DNA from: Timema cristinae
Lineage: Eukaryota > Arthropoda > Insecta > Phasmatodea > Timematidae
Reading direction: 5' to 3'
DNA length: 64,000 nt
Assembly (NCBI GenBank): GCA_039000515.1
Contig: JBCFYV010000100.1
Coordinates: forward strand, 55,923,433 to 55,987,432
Of this stretch, positions 1-11,353 are shown piece after piece. A program made the translations under genes and the position numbers. Each line of letters opens with the position of its first letter. Within the stretch, counting starts at the first letter, position 1. The notes below the pieces were generated by a model. The model was not told the origin of the DNA. It searched no databases and saw nothing but the letters and a program-made list of their open reading frames with translations.

Positions 1-833
1 CTCCGGTCCTGCCGTAACTCTTCCCTAGTTACAAGCTGTGGGACTGTTCCTAGCTTGTAGCCTCCGGTCCTGCCGTAACTCTTCCCTAGTTACAAGCTGT
101 GGGACTGTTCCTAGCTTGTAGCCTCCGGTCCTGCCGTAACTCTTCCTCGGTTACAAGCTGTGGGACTGTTCCTAGCTTGTAGCCTCCGGTCCTGCCGTAA
201 CTCTTCCCTAGTTACAAGCTGTGGGACTGTTCCTAGCTTGTAGCCTCCGGTCCTGCCGTAACTCTTCCCTAGTTACAAGATGTGGGACTGTTCCTAGCTT
301 GTAGCCTCCGGTCCTGCCGTAACTCTTCCCTAGTTACAAGATGTGGGACTGTTCCTAGCTTGTAGCCTCCGGTCCTGCCGTAACTCTTCCCTAGTTACAA
401 GCTGTGGGACTGTTCCTAGCTTGTAGCCTCCGGTCCTGCCGTAACTCTTCCCTAGTTACAAGCTGTGGGACTGTTCCTAGCTTGTAGCCTCCGGTCCTGC
501 CGTAACTCTTCCTCGGTTACAAGCTGTGGGACTGTTCCTAGCTTGTAGCCTCCGGTCCTGCCGTAACTCTTCCCTAGTTACAAGCTGTGGGACTGTTCCT
601 AGCTTGTAGCCTCCGGTCCTGCCGTAACTCTTCCCTAGTTACAAGATGTGGGACTGTTCCTAGCTTGTAGCCTCCGGTCCTGCCGTAACTCTTCCCTAGT
701 TACAAGCTGTGGGACTGTTCCTAGCTTGTAGCCTCCGGTCCTGCCGTAACTCTTCCTTAGTTACAAGATGTGGGACTGTTCCTAGCTTGTAGCCTCCGGT
801 CCTGCCGTAACTCTTCCTTAGTTACAAGCTGTG
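1..833. repeat. 61-bp tandem satellite (about 13.6 copies, cut by window start)
   Basis: A 61-bp unit beginning CTCCGGTCCTGCCGTAACTC repeats head to tail from the first base to about 833. Copies differ at a few positions only (CCCTAG, CCTCGG or CCTTAG in the middle; AAGCTGTG or AAGATGTG), so homogenisation is strong. Each unit holds an imperfect inverted pair, CTAGTTACAAGCT against AGCTTGTAG, so single strands could fold. The array continues beyond the window on the left. No reading frame or known family is recognised. Confidence 0.97.
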
Positions 834-1225
834 CAAAAAGTCCTGGCTATTTGAAGACTTTCCCGCGAAGGGTCAAAGGATTGTTCTTCTTCTTAAGGGT
901 ATGAGGGCCTTAAACTGGTTCGATTACATAAAGATATGATATTTTGATGAAGTATTACATCACGACACGAGAATCGAAGCCTGTACTATCGACTAATGCT
1001 TTATCGCTGCACTTGACAGGATCCAGGGTCATTCCGCGATTAGAGTCATTTCTGAGTCATTATTTGTTGCATACAAACTACATCCTGTGCGAAACGTTAA
1101 AACACTGATGAACAATAAACGTTATCCTCGGATATTGTTAAAGCGATTGGCAACAACTTTCGTAACAACTTACTTCGAATACCCGTAGTATGGTTGTGTG
1201 CGAGTGATTTGTAATCTACTTTGGG
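834..1225. other. Unassigned AT-rich sequence
   Basis: No gene, array or recognised repeat family is visible between the 61-bp satellite and the first SINE. Confidence 0.5.
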
Positions 1226-1455
1226 TATTGGCCACGTGATCTAGCGCGCTACTCTTGCAGTAGACTAGACTGCCGATGACGGGAAGATCGAGGTTCGAAT
1301 CACGGTCAGATGTACGGGTGGTTTTTACAAAATTGTTTTTCACTCTCTCTCCACGCAAATGCGAGTACACTTCCTAAATATATAACTTTCATATTCTCTA
1401 AAATCAACAGCGTAATTAGTACACAAGTATATAACCCAAACGATTAGTAAGACGC

Positions 1456-1457
<2 letters not shown>
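1226..1457 (+). mobile_element. SINE family A, copy 1
   Basis: A tRNA-derived head has a pol III box-B-like GGTTCGAATC near 1291 after an A-box-like segment. It is followed by the family body (GGTGGTTTTT, TTTTCACTC, CACGCAAATGCG) and the tail ending CCCAAACGATTAGTAAGACGC, here diverged from ACCCGAACGGGTAGTAAGACGC. An (ATT)n run follows. This is an old copy. Confidence 0.85.
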
Positions 1458-1497
<40 letters not shown>

Positions 1498-1512
1498 CAT
1501 CATCATCATTAT
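1458..1512 (+). repeat. (ATT)n tail of SINE A copy 1
   Basis: TTA/TTAT repeats passing into CAT repeats immediately follow the SINE 3' end. The position matches the ATT tails of the other copies. Confidence 0.9.
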
Positions 1513-1710
1513 TTGTGTGAAAGGGGAAAACTAAATTTCACAAATTATATAAACACTTCAGCAATGAAGGGAATCAAACCTAATAATCTTAACGTAGTAG
1601 ACAAACAAACTACAGAATAAGTTAAATTGTCATCAGACTAGTGTAATCTAACAAAGTTAACAGACGGGTAGTAATACGGGGAGCAAATAAAAAAAAAGCT
1701 CTTGTTTGGT

Positions 1711-2113
1711 TTAAGGTGGGATGTTAGTGACTGTGAATTAATATTTATACAGTTTAAATTTTAGCAAAGAATTTTACTTCAGCAAAATAGATCAAATATT
1801 TATCCAGTAAAAACCTAGAGTTTATCTTTCTTCGCGTGTTGATGTCAACAATTGTTGAATATATGTAATGATCATGGCAGCATTAGATGATAAACTTTTT
1901 AAATGAAGAGGAAAAGTTGTCATTAAATTCCAGGATGCCCTTCACAGACAGATATTCAACAACTGTTGATATCAACATGTGAAGAAAATTAAACTCTTAT
2001 GTTTCTACTGAGAAATATTTTATATATTTCGGCCCCAAAAAAAAAAAAAGTTTTTCCATGAAAACGTTCAAAACACCGATCTTTTACGCGTCTCCTTCCA
2101 TCCTCCTCCTTAA
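1711..2113. mobile_element. Palindromic MITE family E, copy 1 (TTAA ends)
   Basis: The copy begins TTAAGGTGGGA and ends CCTCCTTAA. Two long arms are inverted repeats of each other. Each arm carries TCAAATATTT, a TAAAAACCTAGAGTTTA-like block and GTTGATGTCAACAATTGTTG or its complement. A short loop (TTTTTAAATGAAGAGGAAAAG) joins them. No coding capacity is seen. The TTAA at both ends is interpreted as the target duplication, proven better by the copy at 30398-30635. Confidence 0.85.
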
Positions 2114-2715
2114 ATTGTCGTCATTAATTAAAACCAGTTTAATCATGACAAGCTATCAAAATATTGAAGGAACTGCAAAGATATTAACTACATAGAAATC
2201 AATTTTATTTGTAAGTAAAAAAAAAAACCTGATTCTGAAAACTCCACACCACTTTATCTTCAAATCAGACAATTACGTTTACGATACCAAATATCTTTGT
2301 TAGTTCCGATGTCAATTATCTACCCGCGCATGACATTTTATAAAGGTTTTTTTTATGGAATTTAAAAAAACATAACATTTAAATGTTTCCCGCATTTCAT
2401 CAACTTAATAGATAAAAACTTTTGACGGTCACGTTATTTAATACAATAGATTATTTAACAAAGTTTTTTTAATCGTCTCAAGGAACAATAAGTTTTGTGT
2501 CACGTCAAAAGTGTCGTTTAACTTAAGGGGGCCGTCCGTTTGAGAACTGAGACTTGTTCTGCAGAAATAACGCGTTATTTAAGAATTGATTGGTTATTTC
2601 GAAACCTAATTTACACCAGAATGGAGTCTAAAGATTTCAATCTTATTTTATAAATATAAAACCCATACAATTTTAGTATTAGATTGTTGAAAAAAATGAA
2701 ACTATCTCATCCTCA
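2114..2715. other. Unassigned AT-rich sequence
   Basis: Low-complexity AT-rich DNA with several A and T runs. No ORF or recognised repeat family is seen. Confidence 0.4.
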
Positions 2716-3299
2716 TGCCGGGATCACGATCAACTTAACGGTGACTTAACGTAACTTAACGTAACGTTCACTTAAAGTTAACTTAACTTATGTGTGATCA
2801 CGATTCACTTAACTTAACGTAACAACTCGAGCCAAACATATGCATTCTCGAGTATTATCAGTGGTTTTGTACTATTTGAAAAGTGATGATCTGTGAGTGT
2901 TTACAGTTTTCAATCAATATAATAAATATATATTACTAAACTTTTTTGATAAATTTAATTCCCTATTTTAGTTTAATTATTTTGTTTCAATGTCTGATCA
3001 CTAAAACTTACGCTAAAGAGTAAACATTGGTCATAATACCAACAAATGAATTACTAAATAGCCCTGTTGACGTCACTCGCATAATGATTGGCTGGCTAGA
3101 TCACGTGATACCCTTCCCCAAGTAACGTAAAGTAAAGTAAAAGACCTCCCAAGACATCTCTTAGGTTAAGTTAACTGCAAGTCAACGATAAGTTAAGTGC
3201 ATCGTGATCGCTTCCATTTAAACACACGAGGAGGTCCTTTTAAGTGAACGTTACATTAAGTTACGTTAAGTTAACGTTAAGTTTTTCGTGATCCCGGCA
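2716..3299. mobile_element. 584-bp non-autonomous TIR element
   Basis: The left end TGCCGGGATCACGATCAACT and the right end read in reverse complement, TGCCGGGATCACGAAAAACT, are inverted repeats. The match continues through TTAACGTAACTTAA-type blocks and CGTAACGTTCACTTAAA for about 60-100 bp. The arms are packed with GTTAAGT/ACTTAAC motifs. No transposase is present. The target duplication is unclear, so the superfamily is not assigned. Confidence 0.8.
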
Positions 3300-3901
3300 C
3301 CAAGGATTGTTCAGCTGAAATGTTGCAGTTATGAGATCAAAGGGAATGTATAGAAACATAGAATCAGCCTTACTCGAACAAATGAAGTCAACTTTTAACA
3401 AGGTCACAACAGAACAATCCAATATAATTGAGAAGTGATTGGTTGTGTGGTTTTGAGGTTTCGAAACCGCAATCAGCAGTGTGAGGAGAGTTCCCTTCAA
3501 GTAGGTGGTGCCCTTAAGGTTAGATTAAAGGTAATGCAAGTTAAGGGCCGTTTATGTCCAGTTTTAGTATATCAAAAAAAAAATATATATACATATAATA
3601 TTGATGGGATTGAATAACCAAGCTATTATATTTATTAATTACAGTTACAGCCGCATTTAAACATCACACTCTTTAAACTTAAAAATGACGCCTGGATACG
3701 ATAATCGGGGTATAAAGAAGAGAACAGTATTTATTTATGAGTAAAAATTAAACTGCTTATATGTTTAAAAATAAAAGTTTAACGTATTATACATATTTAT
3801 TTTGTTTACACCTCATATGAATATCTAGTTACTACAGTTCAGTTCCACACATTTATTACTTTACTCGTGAACTATATTGATTTGAAATCGTTGAGCCAAT
3901 A
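3300..3901. other. Unassigned AT-rich sequence
   Basis: Small ORFs on both strands show no recognisable domain and overlap each other. No repeat family is recognised. Confidence 0.4.
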
Positions 3902-3903
3902 TA

Positions 3904-4127
3904 CAGTAGCCCCATGGCTTCTTTGGTGCTGAAATCTGACAGCTGACGGCCTTGAAAAGTTACCAGACCAAATTATGTATCCCTACGCCGAACCATATGA
4001 TCTTCAAAAACATGTGTTTAGCAGTTGTCACTTCTGACAGTCAAAACTTAGGTATATACCTAAATGTTGACTGTCAGAAGTCAGCTGTGAGCTGTCAGTC
4101 AGCACCAAAGAAGCCATGGGACTACTG
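3904..4127 (+). mobile_element. 224-bp TA-flanked MITE (Tc1/mariner-like), copy 1
   Basis: Terminal inverted repeats run CAGTAGCCCCATGGCTTC...GAAGCCATGGGACTACTG with TA on both sides (3902-3903 and 4128-4129). The interior holds a second hairpin, CTTCTGACAGTC...GACTGTCAGAAG, around TAGGTATATACCTA. A second copy of identical length lies at 41966-42189 in the opposite orientation. TA duplications suggest mobilisation by a Tc1/mariner-type transposase; the element has none of its own. Confidence 0.9.
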
Positions 4128-4129
4128 TA

Positions 4130-5084
4130 TTTGTATAGCTTACATAAAACTGTGCAATACTACTTTTTATTGTCAAATGACCTTAATGATCGACGGTAAG
4201 TCAATCAAGGCTACACATATGGTTGTCACGGGTGTTATAAGCGAACGACCAACAGCCCACACATGACACGGGAGTAATAACTGCTCAGCGCCGGTAGGAG
4301 CTTGATCTAACATTCTTGTTCAAGGTGACCATGTATCGAGAGAAAGGTGGGAGAGCAGCGGACAGACGCACGGACCTGAAGGTACTGCTAGGTACACATA
4401 CATCACAATAACCCTGCTTCCAATTGCCCGTGACGTCAGACCGTCCCCAGCCTTGAGTTCGTAGCGGGTCTCTCGATGACAATATGAGGTCAACGTCGCT
4501 GAAAGAGCAGAAGGAAAAAGAAGTATTTGGAGCAAATCGCGAAGGTCGGGACCTTCCTCGACAGGAAGTGGAGATAGTTCAAATTACGGTCTCGCTTCCG
4601 GAAACTTGAGACTGTATTGAGGGTTCGAATGCGATGAGATATGAATGAGTGGTAAGTAACGTTTTCTGCTTCGTTTGGTCAACCAACCTCTTGAAGGACC
4701 ATGTTCCGACCTCCTGATAAACTACAATGAGAGCAAAGGCGTGTCATGAAGGAGGGCTTCCGAGAGGAGTTTTACAAGGAGGTACAAAGTTTTTTCGGAC
4801 CCCCCTTCCGTTTTCTTTTAATCCTGTCAAAAAAAAACTCTCTATTAACCATTCCTATCTAAAAAAAAAGAAGAAATAAAACAGAAAAATTAATTATATT
4901 TAATTTATGCGTCTTTTATGTCTTAAAAAAAGGTAAAATCAATCAAACAATACTATTTTACCTATCCTAATAGTTTAGTAATAGTACTAGTGAATGATAG
5001 TCTTCAATATATTCACACATTTTCTGAGATCCCAGGCCAAGGTACGATGTACCCCCTGTACCCCTCTTTCATAGGGCCTGTCAT
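4130..5084. other. Unassigned sequence
   Basis: Mixed-composition DNA with short overlapping ORFs on the minus strand at 4285-4535. No known domain is seen, so I call no gene. Confidence 0.4.
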
Positions 5085-5160
5085 TAAGTGTTGCCAGTGT
5101 AAGCAAAGAGTGTTTAAAACTTTAACCGTGATATTTTGTTCTCCCCCTCTTTATATTTGA
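5085..5160 (+). repeat. Fragment of repeat family H
   Basis: GTTGCCAGTGTAAGCAAAG followed by an ACTTTAACCGTGATATTTTG block and TTCTCCCCCTC matches the arm of the fold-back element at 58794-59140. Only one arm is present. Confidence 0.6.
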
Positions 5161-5920
5161 AATATCTACACACAGGAATTCCTTGTTTTGACTGTACTGA
5201 TTGTAAAGAGAGCAACCAGCAGAACATAATATGCCCGGCCAAGACAGAGGGTCAGATAATTCCAACTAATAACACGACCAGGTAAAAATAGCGCCGGCTT
5301 CCTTAAGGACCAGCAGCGTACCGCGTTCCATGTTTTTAAATACAAGTGGCTATACGGTCCTCACCGGCGCGGACGAATCGTCGAGAGAGCCTCGCTCGGC
5401 GCGGACCTACAACCGGAAATAAATGTTCGGGAGCTTCCGAACTTTGTTTTCATGGTAACCATTGACCACTGTAGTGATGGGCGAAACAGTGATTTTACGA
5501 TATCGGTGATGACAGTGACCTTGTGATTTATACCAGTGATTGGCAAGTCACTGTGTCAGGACTTGTAAAACTAGGCATTTCTTTCACACGTGGGACGCTG
5601 TATTCATTGGTTCCAACATTACGTACAAGATAAACAATATTATATACAACAACTTATTGAACAACAAACTTTATTCTTCGTAAATAATAGCTAACTTAAA
5701 ACTTTATTCTTAGTAATTAATAGCTAACTTAATTTTATGAAAATAGTTGAAAACCTATGCAAGTAAAAATACAAATATATAAACTGATTTTGTAATAGAA
5801 CTCAATACAAATATATAAACTGATTTTGTAATAGAACTCAGTCTATAAAAAATATAAAAATTGTTAGAAAACGCGGCGCGGGTCGGCTCCGTGTAGTCAT
5901 AGCTTTACCTGAGGTCACTG
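5161..5920. other. Unassigned sequence with a short local duplication
   Basis: Around 5775-5840 an AATACAAATATATAAACTG block is repeated in tandem (about 48-bp spacing). The rest holds no recognisable gene. Confidence 0.45.
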
Positions 5921-5936
5921 TTGTTATTATTATTAC

Positions 5937-5992
<56 letters not shown>

Positions 5993-6125
5993 GCACCGCG
6001 TCTTACTATCCGTTCTGGTTATACGCACTTACGCTAATGTGTAATGGTAGGGTGATTGTGAGATGAAATGAAGGACCTACAGTTTAACGTGGAATCCGAA
6101 CCACGGTGGCGGCCTGGGAGGTCAC
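5921..6125 (-). mobile_element. SINE family B, copy 1 (5'-truncated) with (ATT)n tail
   Basis: An (ATT)n run at about 5924-5992 is followed by the shared SINE tail in reverse (AGCACCGCGTCTTACTATCC). Then comes family-B body sequence (GATTGTGAGATGAAATG, CTACAGTTTAACGTGG, CCGAACCACGGTGG). The tRNA-like head is missing, which fits 5' truncation on insertion. Confidence 0.85.
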
Positions 6126-6489
6126 TGTTGCTGGAACGGACTGAGTCACTGCTTGCTACTTGCTGTATTTTCCAAGATAACCTCCTACCCTCACATATGT
6201 TACATTCCCTGTCAAGATATTATAGACTAAAAACATCTTATTAATTCTCGTAGTGGAATGACCTAAGTCTCGCGTCGAGCACGGCCTATCACAGGTGCAG
6301 GGGATGTGGGAACCAAGAAGAAAGGAATCTCATGAGGAATGTAAAGAACAAGTTCCTTAAGGGCCTTCAGGTGACAGCAAACTGTTTTAAAGTCTTATAA
6401 TGGTCACGCGCAGTTGAGATGCGCTCCTCCTATGAGAGCTTCTTCCACCAATAGGAGCGATGACGCCAACAGTATAGATAAAGGGAAAA

Positions 6490-6665
6490 GTCCTGTTTAC
6501 ATAGGAAGGACCTCATCTGACAGCTAGAAAAGCTACTATGTCTTCTTTCACGTATTCATACGTCAAGTCATATGATATGCAGATGTCACTGTTGATAGGT
6601 AATTTCAATAACCATAAAATAACAATAATAATCTAGTGAATTATATCTATGTTGAGTAAACTTCT
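6490..6665 (+). repeat. Interspersed repeat family F, copy 1
   Basis: The copy contains GACAGCTAGAAAAG, then ATTCATACGTCAAGTCATAT, then CAGATGTCACTGTTGATAGG and ATAAAATAACAATAATAAT. The same order recurs near 13.0, 14.0, 27.1, 45.9, 57.3 and 58.6 kb. No inverted termini or pol III box is seen, so the class is unknown. Confidence 0.75.
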
Positions 6666-7479
6666 GTCTAGTACTGTACAGTTAACCACGGACATTACGG
6701 AGGATAGACTATGTGGGTAGAGATATCACCATTAGAGGAAACAGCAAGTCTCATGGAGAAAATATGTATTCTCTCTCTCTGTTAACTGTTGCCAAATCTC
6801 CCCGCTCCGCAGTTGTCTGAAGGTGGTGTGCGGGGTAAGAAGGAGCTACTGGCAACATCGACTATCCAGTGTTGCAAAATGTGTCTTATATATGGGGGAA
6901 GATTGAGCACACGTAAACAAGAGAATGGCAACGTTGTTTCCCCCAATAGTAACCATGAAGTTATCTCAGAGGTGATATCCAGTGTACTGTAGAGTCTCTT
7001 CTTAAAGACCACGGACCGACCATACGAATCGAGATTCTGTGTTATCGAACAATCTGTTACTGCATAGTTGATTTACTCTTACGGACTTTACAGATCGGGT
7101 TACTGTGTTACTGAGGAGTCTATCTCTTCTTACGGACCGAGACCTCAGGGTGCGTCATGGAGGTAGTAGCCATTCAGACCTGAACTGCGCATCGTGAAAG
7201 TGGAAAGGAGTCCTCTAATAAAATGCTGAAGCGGCCCACACCTCCCATTGAAATAGGAAACGGGTCGCTCGTTAACTAAATGCCAGACTGAAAAGTCAGC
7301 ACGTACCGCCGGGCGGGGAGGTGGAGGGGGGGTTATTGTTTTATCGGACACAATGACCTAATTAAACAGCGTTCACCTGTCTCCGTTTTTCTCAGTAGTA
7401 CGAGCGCAGGTAGGCCTTCACCACGTAATACTTATCTCACAACATGTTCTATTGCAAGTTTACTGAAGAATTTCATCCA
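6666..7479. other. Unassigned sequence
   Basis: Two imperfect copies of a CTCTTCTTACGGACCGA-like block lie near 7000 and 7130. The overlapping opposite-strand ORFs at 6782-7012 have no recognisable domain. Confidence 0.4.
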
Positions 7480-8060
7480 TGGGTTTTTTGTAATTTTCAT
7501 AGAAAACAATTATTTTTTTCGGCAAAATAAATCAAATACTGATTTCTCCAATAGAAACCTAGAGTTTAATGTTCTTCACGTGTTGATATCAACAGTTGTT
7601 GAATATCTGTAATGATCATAGCGATATTAGATGAGGAACTTTTTAAATGAAGAGAAAAAGTTGTCATTAAATTCCAGGACACCCTTGACAGATATTCAAC
7701 AACTTTTTTTAACGCCGCGTCTTACTACCCGTCCGGGTTATATGCCTATGTACTAATTACACTAATAAGTTAGAGATTAAGAAGGTTAAATTTATGGGAA
7801 ACGAACTCGCATTTGTGCGGAGAGAGAGTGGAAAAACTACCCTAAATACACCCGACCGGGATCGAATGACGATCTGCCCATCTTCGGCGGTCTAATCTAT
7901 TGCTAGAGTAACGCCCTAGACCATGCGGCCACCGAGGGTGTTTTAACACCTGTTTGATAACATCGTGTGAATAAAATTAAACTATTATGTTTCTACTGGA
8001 GAAATATTTATTTATGCTCGCCACAAACATTTTTGCTTTAAAAAAAAAAATGCCCTTCAA
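7480..8060. mobile_element. MITE family E, copy 2, interrupted by a SINE
   Basis: The left arm (7510-7700, with GTTGATATCAACAGTTGTTG) is broken off in the second arm at TTCAACAACT and resumes after a SINE at about 7946 with GATAACATCGTGTGAA and TTTCTACTGGAGAAATATTT. Both halves together restore the palindromic structure of the family. Confidence 0.8.
7706..7945 (-). mobile_element. SINE family A, copy 2, inserted in a family E MITE
   Basis: In reverse orientation: tail GCCGCGTCTTACTACCCGTC, body CGCATTTGTGCGGAGAGAGA, box-B complement CCGGGATCGAATGACG and head GCCACCGAGG. The flanks AACAACT and AACACCT may be a degenerate target duplication. Confidence 0.85.
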
Positions 8061-8063
8061 TTC

Positions 8064-8796
8064 GCAATCACTACCAACCTAAATGATGTGGGCTGCCCAG
8101 GTAGCTGAGATATTGCCAATCACTACCAACCTAAATGATGTGGCCTGCCCAGGTAGCTGAGATATTGCCAATCACTACCAACCTAAATGATGTGGCCTGC
8201 CCAGGTAGCTGAGATATTGCCAATCACTACCAACCTAAATAATGTGGGCTGCCCAGGTAGCTGAGATATTGCCATCACTACCAACCTAAATGATGTGGGC
8301 TGCCCAGGTAGCTGAGATATTGCCAATCACTACCAACCTAAATGATGTGGGCTGTCCAGGTAGCTGAGATATTGCCAATCACTACCAACCTAAATGATGT
8401 GGGCTGCCCAGGTAGCTGAGATATTGCCAATCACTACCAACCTAAATGATGTGGGCTGCCCAGGTAGCTGAGATATTGCCAATCACTACCAACCTAAATG
8501 ATGTGGGCTGTCCAGGTAGCTGAGATATTGCCAATCACTACCAACCTAAATGATGTGGGCTGTCCAGGTAGCTGAGATATTGCCAATCACTACCAACCTA
8601 AATGATGTGGGCTGCCCAGGTAGCTGAGATATTGCCAATCACTACCAACCTAAATGATGTGGGCTGTCCAGGTAGCTGAGATATTGCCAATCGCTACCAA
8701 CCTAAATGATGTGGGCTGTCCAGGTAGCTGAGATATGCCAATCACTACCAACCTAAATGATGTGGGCTGCCCAGGTAGCTGAGATATTGCCAATCA
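8064..8796. repeat. 52-bp tandem array (about 14 copies)
   Basis: A 52-bp unit starting CAATCACTACCAACCTAAAT and ending TAGCTGAGATATTGC repeats with few changes (GGGCT/GGCCT, GCCC/GTCC). It starts just beyond the right arm of the family E MITE at 7480-8060. A family F-like fragment (ACAAAACCTATAACATTACA) follows at about 8820. Confidence 0.97.
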
Positions 8797-9139
8797 GATG
8801 TTGCGTTTAGATTAGATATTGACAAAACCTATAACATTACACTAAGTTGATGTTTACTGGTATGAACACAAACCTATTTAATATGACCCTATAGATATAT
8901 TACATACTTGTAAATATAGTTTTAAGGTTGAGATTTTCCACACTGAAAATTCCAAAAAATTCACATTTTTCAGTTGATCGTTAAGCTAAATTCCCTGGAA
9001 ACGAAAGTTAACTGGTCTAGGAGCGTAGAATGGATCTTTGTGAACCGAATGTCATTTAATAAGGGGCCACGACACGACATAAATTGTAACGGCATTTGTA
9101 TGTTCAACCTCCCCTGTTGGGACGGATGTAATGACAATA
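8797..9139. other. Unassigned sequence with a possible family F fragment
   Basis: Apart from the short family F-like stretch near 8820-8870 nothing is recognised. Confidence 0.4.
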
Positions 9140-9540
9140 CGGATAGAAAGACAAGACGGACATAAAGACAGGCGGATAGAAAGACAAGATGAATAAAGAC
9201 AAGACGAATATAAAGACAAGACGAATAATAAAGACAAGACGAATATAAAGACAAGACGAATAGAAAGACAAGACGAATATAAAGACAAGACGAATATAAA
9301 GACAAGACGAATATAAAAGACAAGATGAATATAAAGACAAGACGAATATAAAGACAAGACGAATATAAAGACAAGACGAATATAAAGACAAGACGAATAG
9401 AAAGACAAGACCGATAGAAAGACAGGCGGATAGAAAGACAAGATGAATATAGAGACAAGACGGATAGAAAGACAGGCGGATAGAAAGACAAGATGAATAT
9501 AAAGACAAGACGGATAGAAAGACAGGCGGATAGCAAGCGA
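9140..9540. repeat. 17-bp tandem array (about 23 copies)
   Basis: The unit GAATATAAAGACAAGAC and variants (GGATAGAAAGACAGGC) repeats throughout. The plus strand is purine-rich. Because 17 is not a multiple of 3, every minus frame reads a 17-residue periodic peptide, giving false ORFs of about 180-220 codons on the minus strand. Confidence 0.95.
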
Positions 9541-10075
9541 GAGAGAATATTGAGAGAGAGAGCCACGTTGTTGAGCTTGAGAGCACATAAAAACCTCGGG
9601 TAAGACAAGGTACTAAAAATAAATAAAACTTAGCTAACGCCCAAGACCACGTGACCACCTGATATTGACGGTGACCTCCCTCATACCTGTCCAGTTGAAG
9701 CCACGGCTGCACGGGATTCCCCTCGTATGATCCAACAGTTGCTGTCGTCACACCAACATCACACACACTCTCCCGCACACACTAAACACATTAGATAAAC
9801 GACCCGATAGTGGTTGGAACCCGGCACGGTTGTATGAAGTCGTACAGAACTCTACTCTCCACTCTGACGCTACGTCTGCAAGTGTTGGCTTCACCGCGGT
9901 CCGCCGAACTGAGCGCCCCTCCGGCGGCAACCAGCCTCAGAGTCGGGCGGCGCACCTAGGACTGGTGTTGCCAACTGTACAGACTGAAACTCCACTATCC
10001 AGGGGATTGTTTCACTGTCGAGTTACTAGAGTTTGACTCCTGTTTTAAGATGCGGATATAGGGGACGCTAGATTC
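9541..10075. other. Unassigned, relatively GC-rich sequence
   Basis: This holds a short 68-codon plus-strand ORF (9830-10036) and an overlapping minus ORF. Neither shows a known domain or codon periodicity that I can judge. Confidence 0.35.
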
Positions 10076-10077
10076 AC

Positions 10078-10245
10078 CAGTTTTTATAGCAGAACAGTTT
10101 TTTGATCCATATTAGTAAAAAAAATTCTCCAAAAGAAATCTACAGTTTAATTTTCTTCACACGGTGATATCAACAGTTGTTGAATATATGTCATGAACAT
10201 GGAGGACTTTGAACAGGACTTTTTATATCCATTTGTAAAGCTTCT
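10078..10245. mobile_element. MITE family E fragment (one arm)
   Basis: AGTTTTTATAGCAGAACAG, then a CTACAGTTTAATTTTCTTC block and TGATATCAACAGTTGTTGAA match the family arm. The second arm is missing. Confidence 0.7.
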
Positions 10246-10405
10246 AACCACTCAAATGGTCGAATGGTCAAACACGTTAATTATTTTACCATGGACTAGA
10301 ACAGCCTGCCGATGATTTGGCGTATCGGAGTTCGAAGCCCAGTCGGTTGTTTTTTTCTTAAATAGTTTTTAATCCTACATTCACGCAAATGCGGGTACAC
10401 AAGCG
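10246..10405 (+). mobile_element. SINE family A, copy 3 (3'-truncated, diverged)
   Basis: A head ending in a degraded box B (GGAGTTCGAAGCCC) is followed by CTTAAATAGTTTTTAATCC and CACGCAAATGCGGGTACAC. The tail is absent. Confidence 0.7.
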
Positions 10406-10640
10406 TTTTTTTAGCCCCACGTCTTACTTCCTTTCCATGTTATACACGTATATACTAATTACGTTAATGAGTTAGGGATGAGTAAGGTTGAATTTAGTGG
10501 AATTGTACCCGTATATACGTAATGGGAAAGTGGAAACGCCTTTAGGAAAAAAACCATCCTCAGTACGCCCGACCGGGATTCGAACACCGATCTCCCACTG
10601 TCATTGGTAGTCTAGCCTAACAAGTGACGTCATAAACCGT
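10406..10640 (-). mobile_element. SINE family A, copy 4
   Basis: The reverse tail (AGCCCCACGTCTTACTTCC), body (TTGAATTTAGTGGAA) and box-B complement (CCGGGATTCGAACACCG) are present. It lies tail to tail with the preceding copy. Confidence 0.8.
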
Positions 10641-11110
10641 ACTAAAGTTGGTACTATCGTAATCAATATAAATATATGTTAACATCAAAATGGGTAGTAA
10701 GGCGCGGTGAACTATATAAATTTAGGTTAGGCCTACAGATAATTGTTTACAAATGAGAACAAAATAACATTTGTTTTATTTCCATTTAAAAGCAATGAAG
10801 TACTATCTCGTGCCAACCAGAAAAAATAAAATTTCCCTAAACGCAGTCCTTGTTGTCAAGACCGGTGGGACATTCCTGTCCAAGGCGAACCTGTTCGGAC
10901 ACACGGAACATGTTTTTAAAATGTATATCTCACACTCACACACTCACACACTCACACATAAAGTCCATGTACCACAGAAGTGTTGTTAACTCACAGCTAA
11001 CAGAACATTGATTCAAAGTCACTAATGTGGAAATATTCATTATTCTCTTACTAATTCTAGTATATTATCAATAAAAAGTGTTAATAAACACTTCTGATAA
11101 ACACTTCTAA
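10641..11110. other. Unassigned sequence
   Basis: Contains a short CACTCACA repeat near 10930 and a short local duplication (AAACACTTCTGATAAACAC) near 11085. No gene is recognised. Confidence 0.4.
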
Positions 11111-11215
11111 TAAACAGGTTGACCAGCCAAACTATATTTTAAAATCCCATGACTTTTCCAGGTTTTCCAGAGACAAATTACACTTTTCCAGTCACTGTGT
11201 ATTACAAACATTATT
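11111..11215. repeat. Fragment with hAT-type subterminal motifs
   Basis: AAATCCCATGACTTTTCCAG, GGTTTTCCAGAGAC and ACACTTTTCCAGTCAC repeat a (T)TCCAG theme. They resemble the direct TTCCCGG motifs at both ends of the element at 32626-37282. This is a relic and its relationship is tentative. Confidence 0.4.
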
Positions 11216-11254
11216 GAGATGAGGTGGAAGGGGGGTGCGAGGAAAGGCCATTGC

Positions 11255-11340
11255 TTCTGGATTTTTTTATATCAAAGTATTTTTCTGTCAAAATAAATAA
11301 AATATTGCTCCAGTGACAACCTAGAGTTTAATTTTCCCCA
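11255..11340. mobile_element. MITE family E fragment (one arm) abutting a satellite
   Basis: GTCAAAATAAATAAAATATT and CCTAGAGTTTAATTTTCCCC match the outer arm of the family. The sequence then passes directly into the TGACGTCA array. Confidence 0.7.
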
Positions 11341-11353
11341 TTTTCTACAGTGA

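Noticed and set aside
6780..7012. Opposite-strand ORFs as a small gene
   Set aside because: Mutual shadows without a domain. Length is within chance expectation.
8970..9778. Minus-strand ORFs of 178-224 codons rich in LSLYSSCL repeats
   Set aside because: These are the 17-bp array read in three frames. There is no unique domain and no conserved start context.
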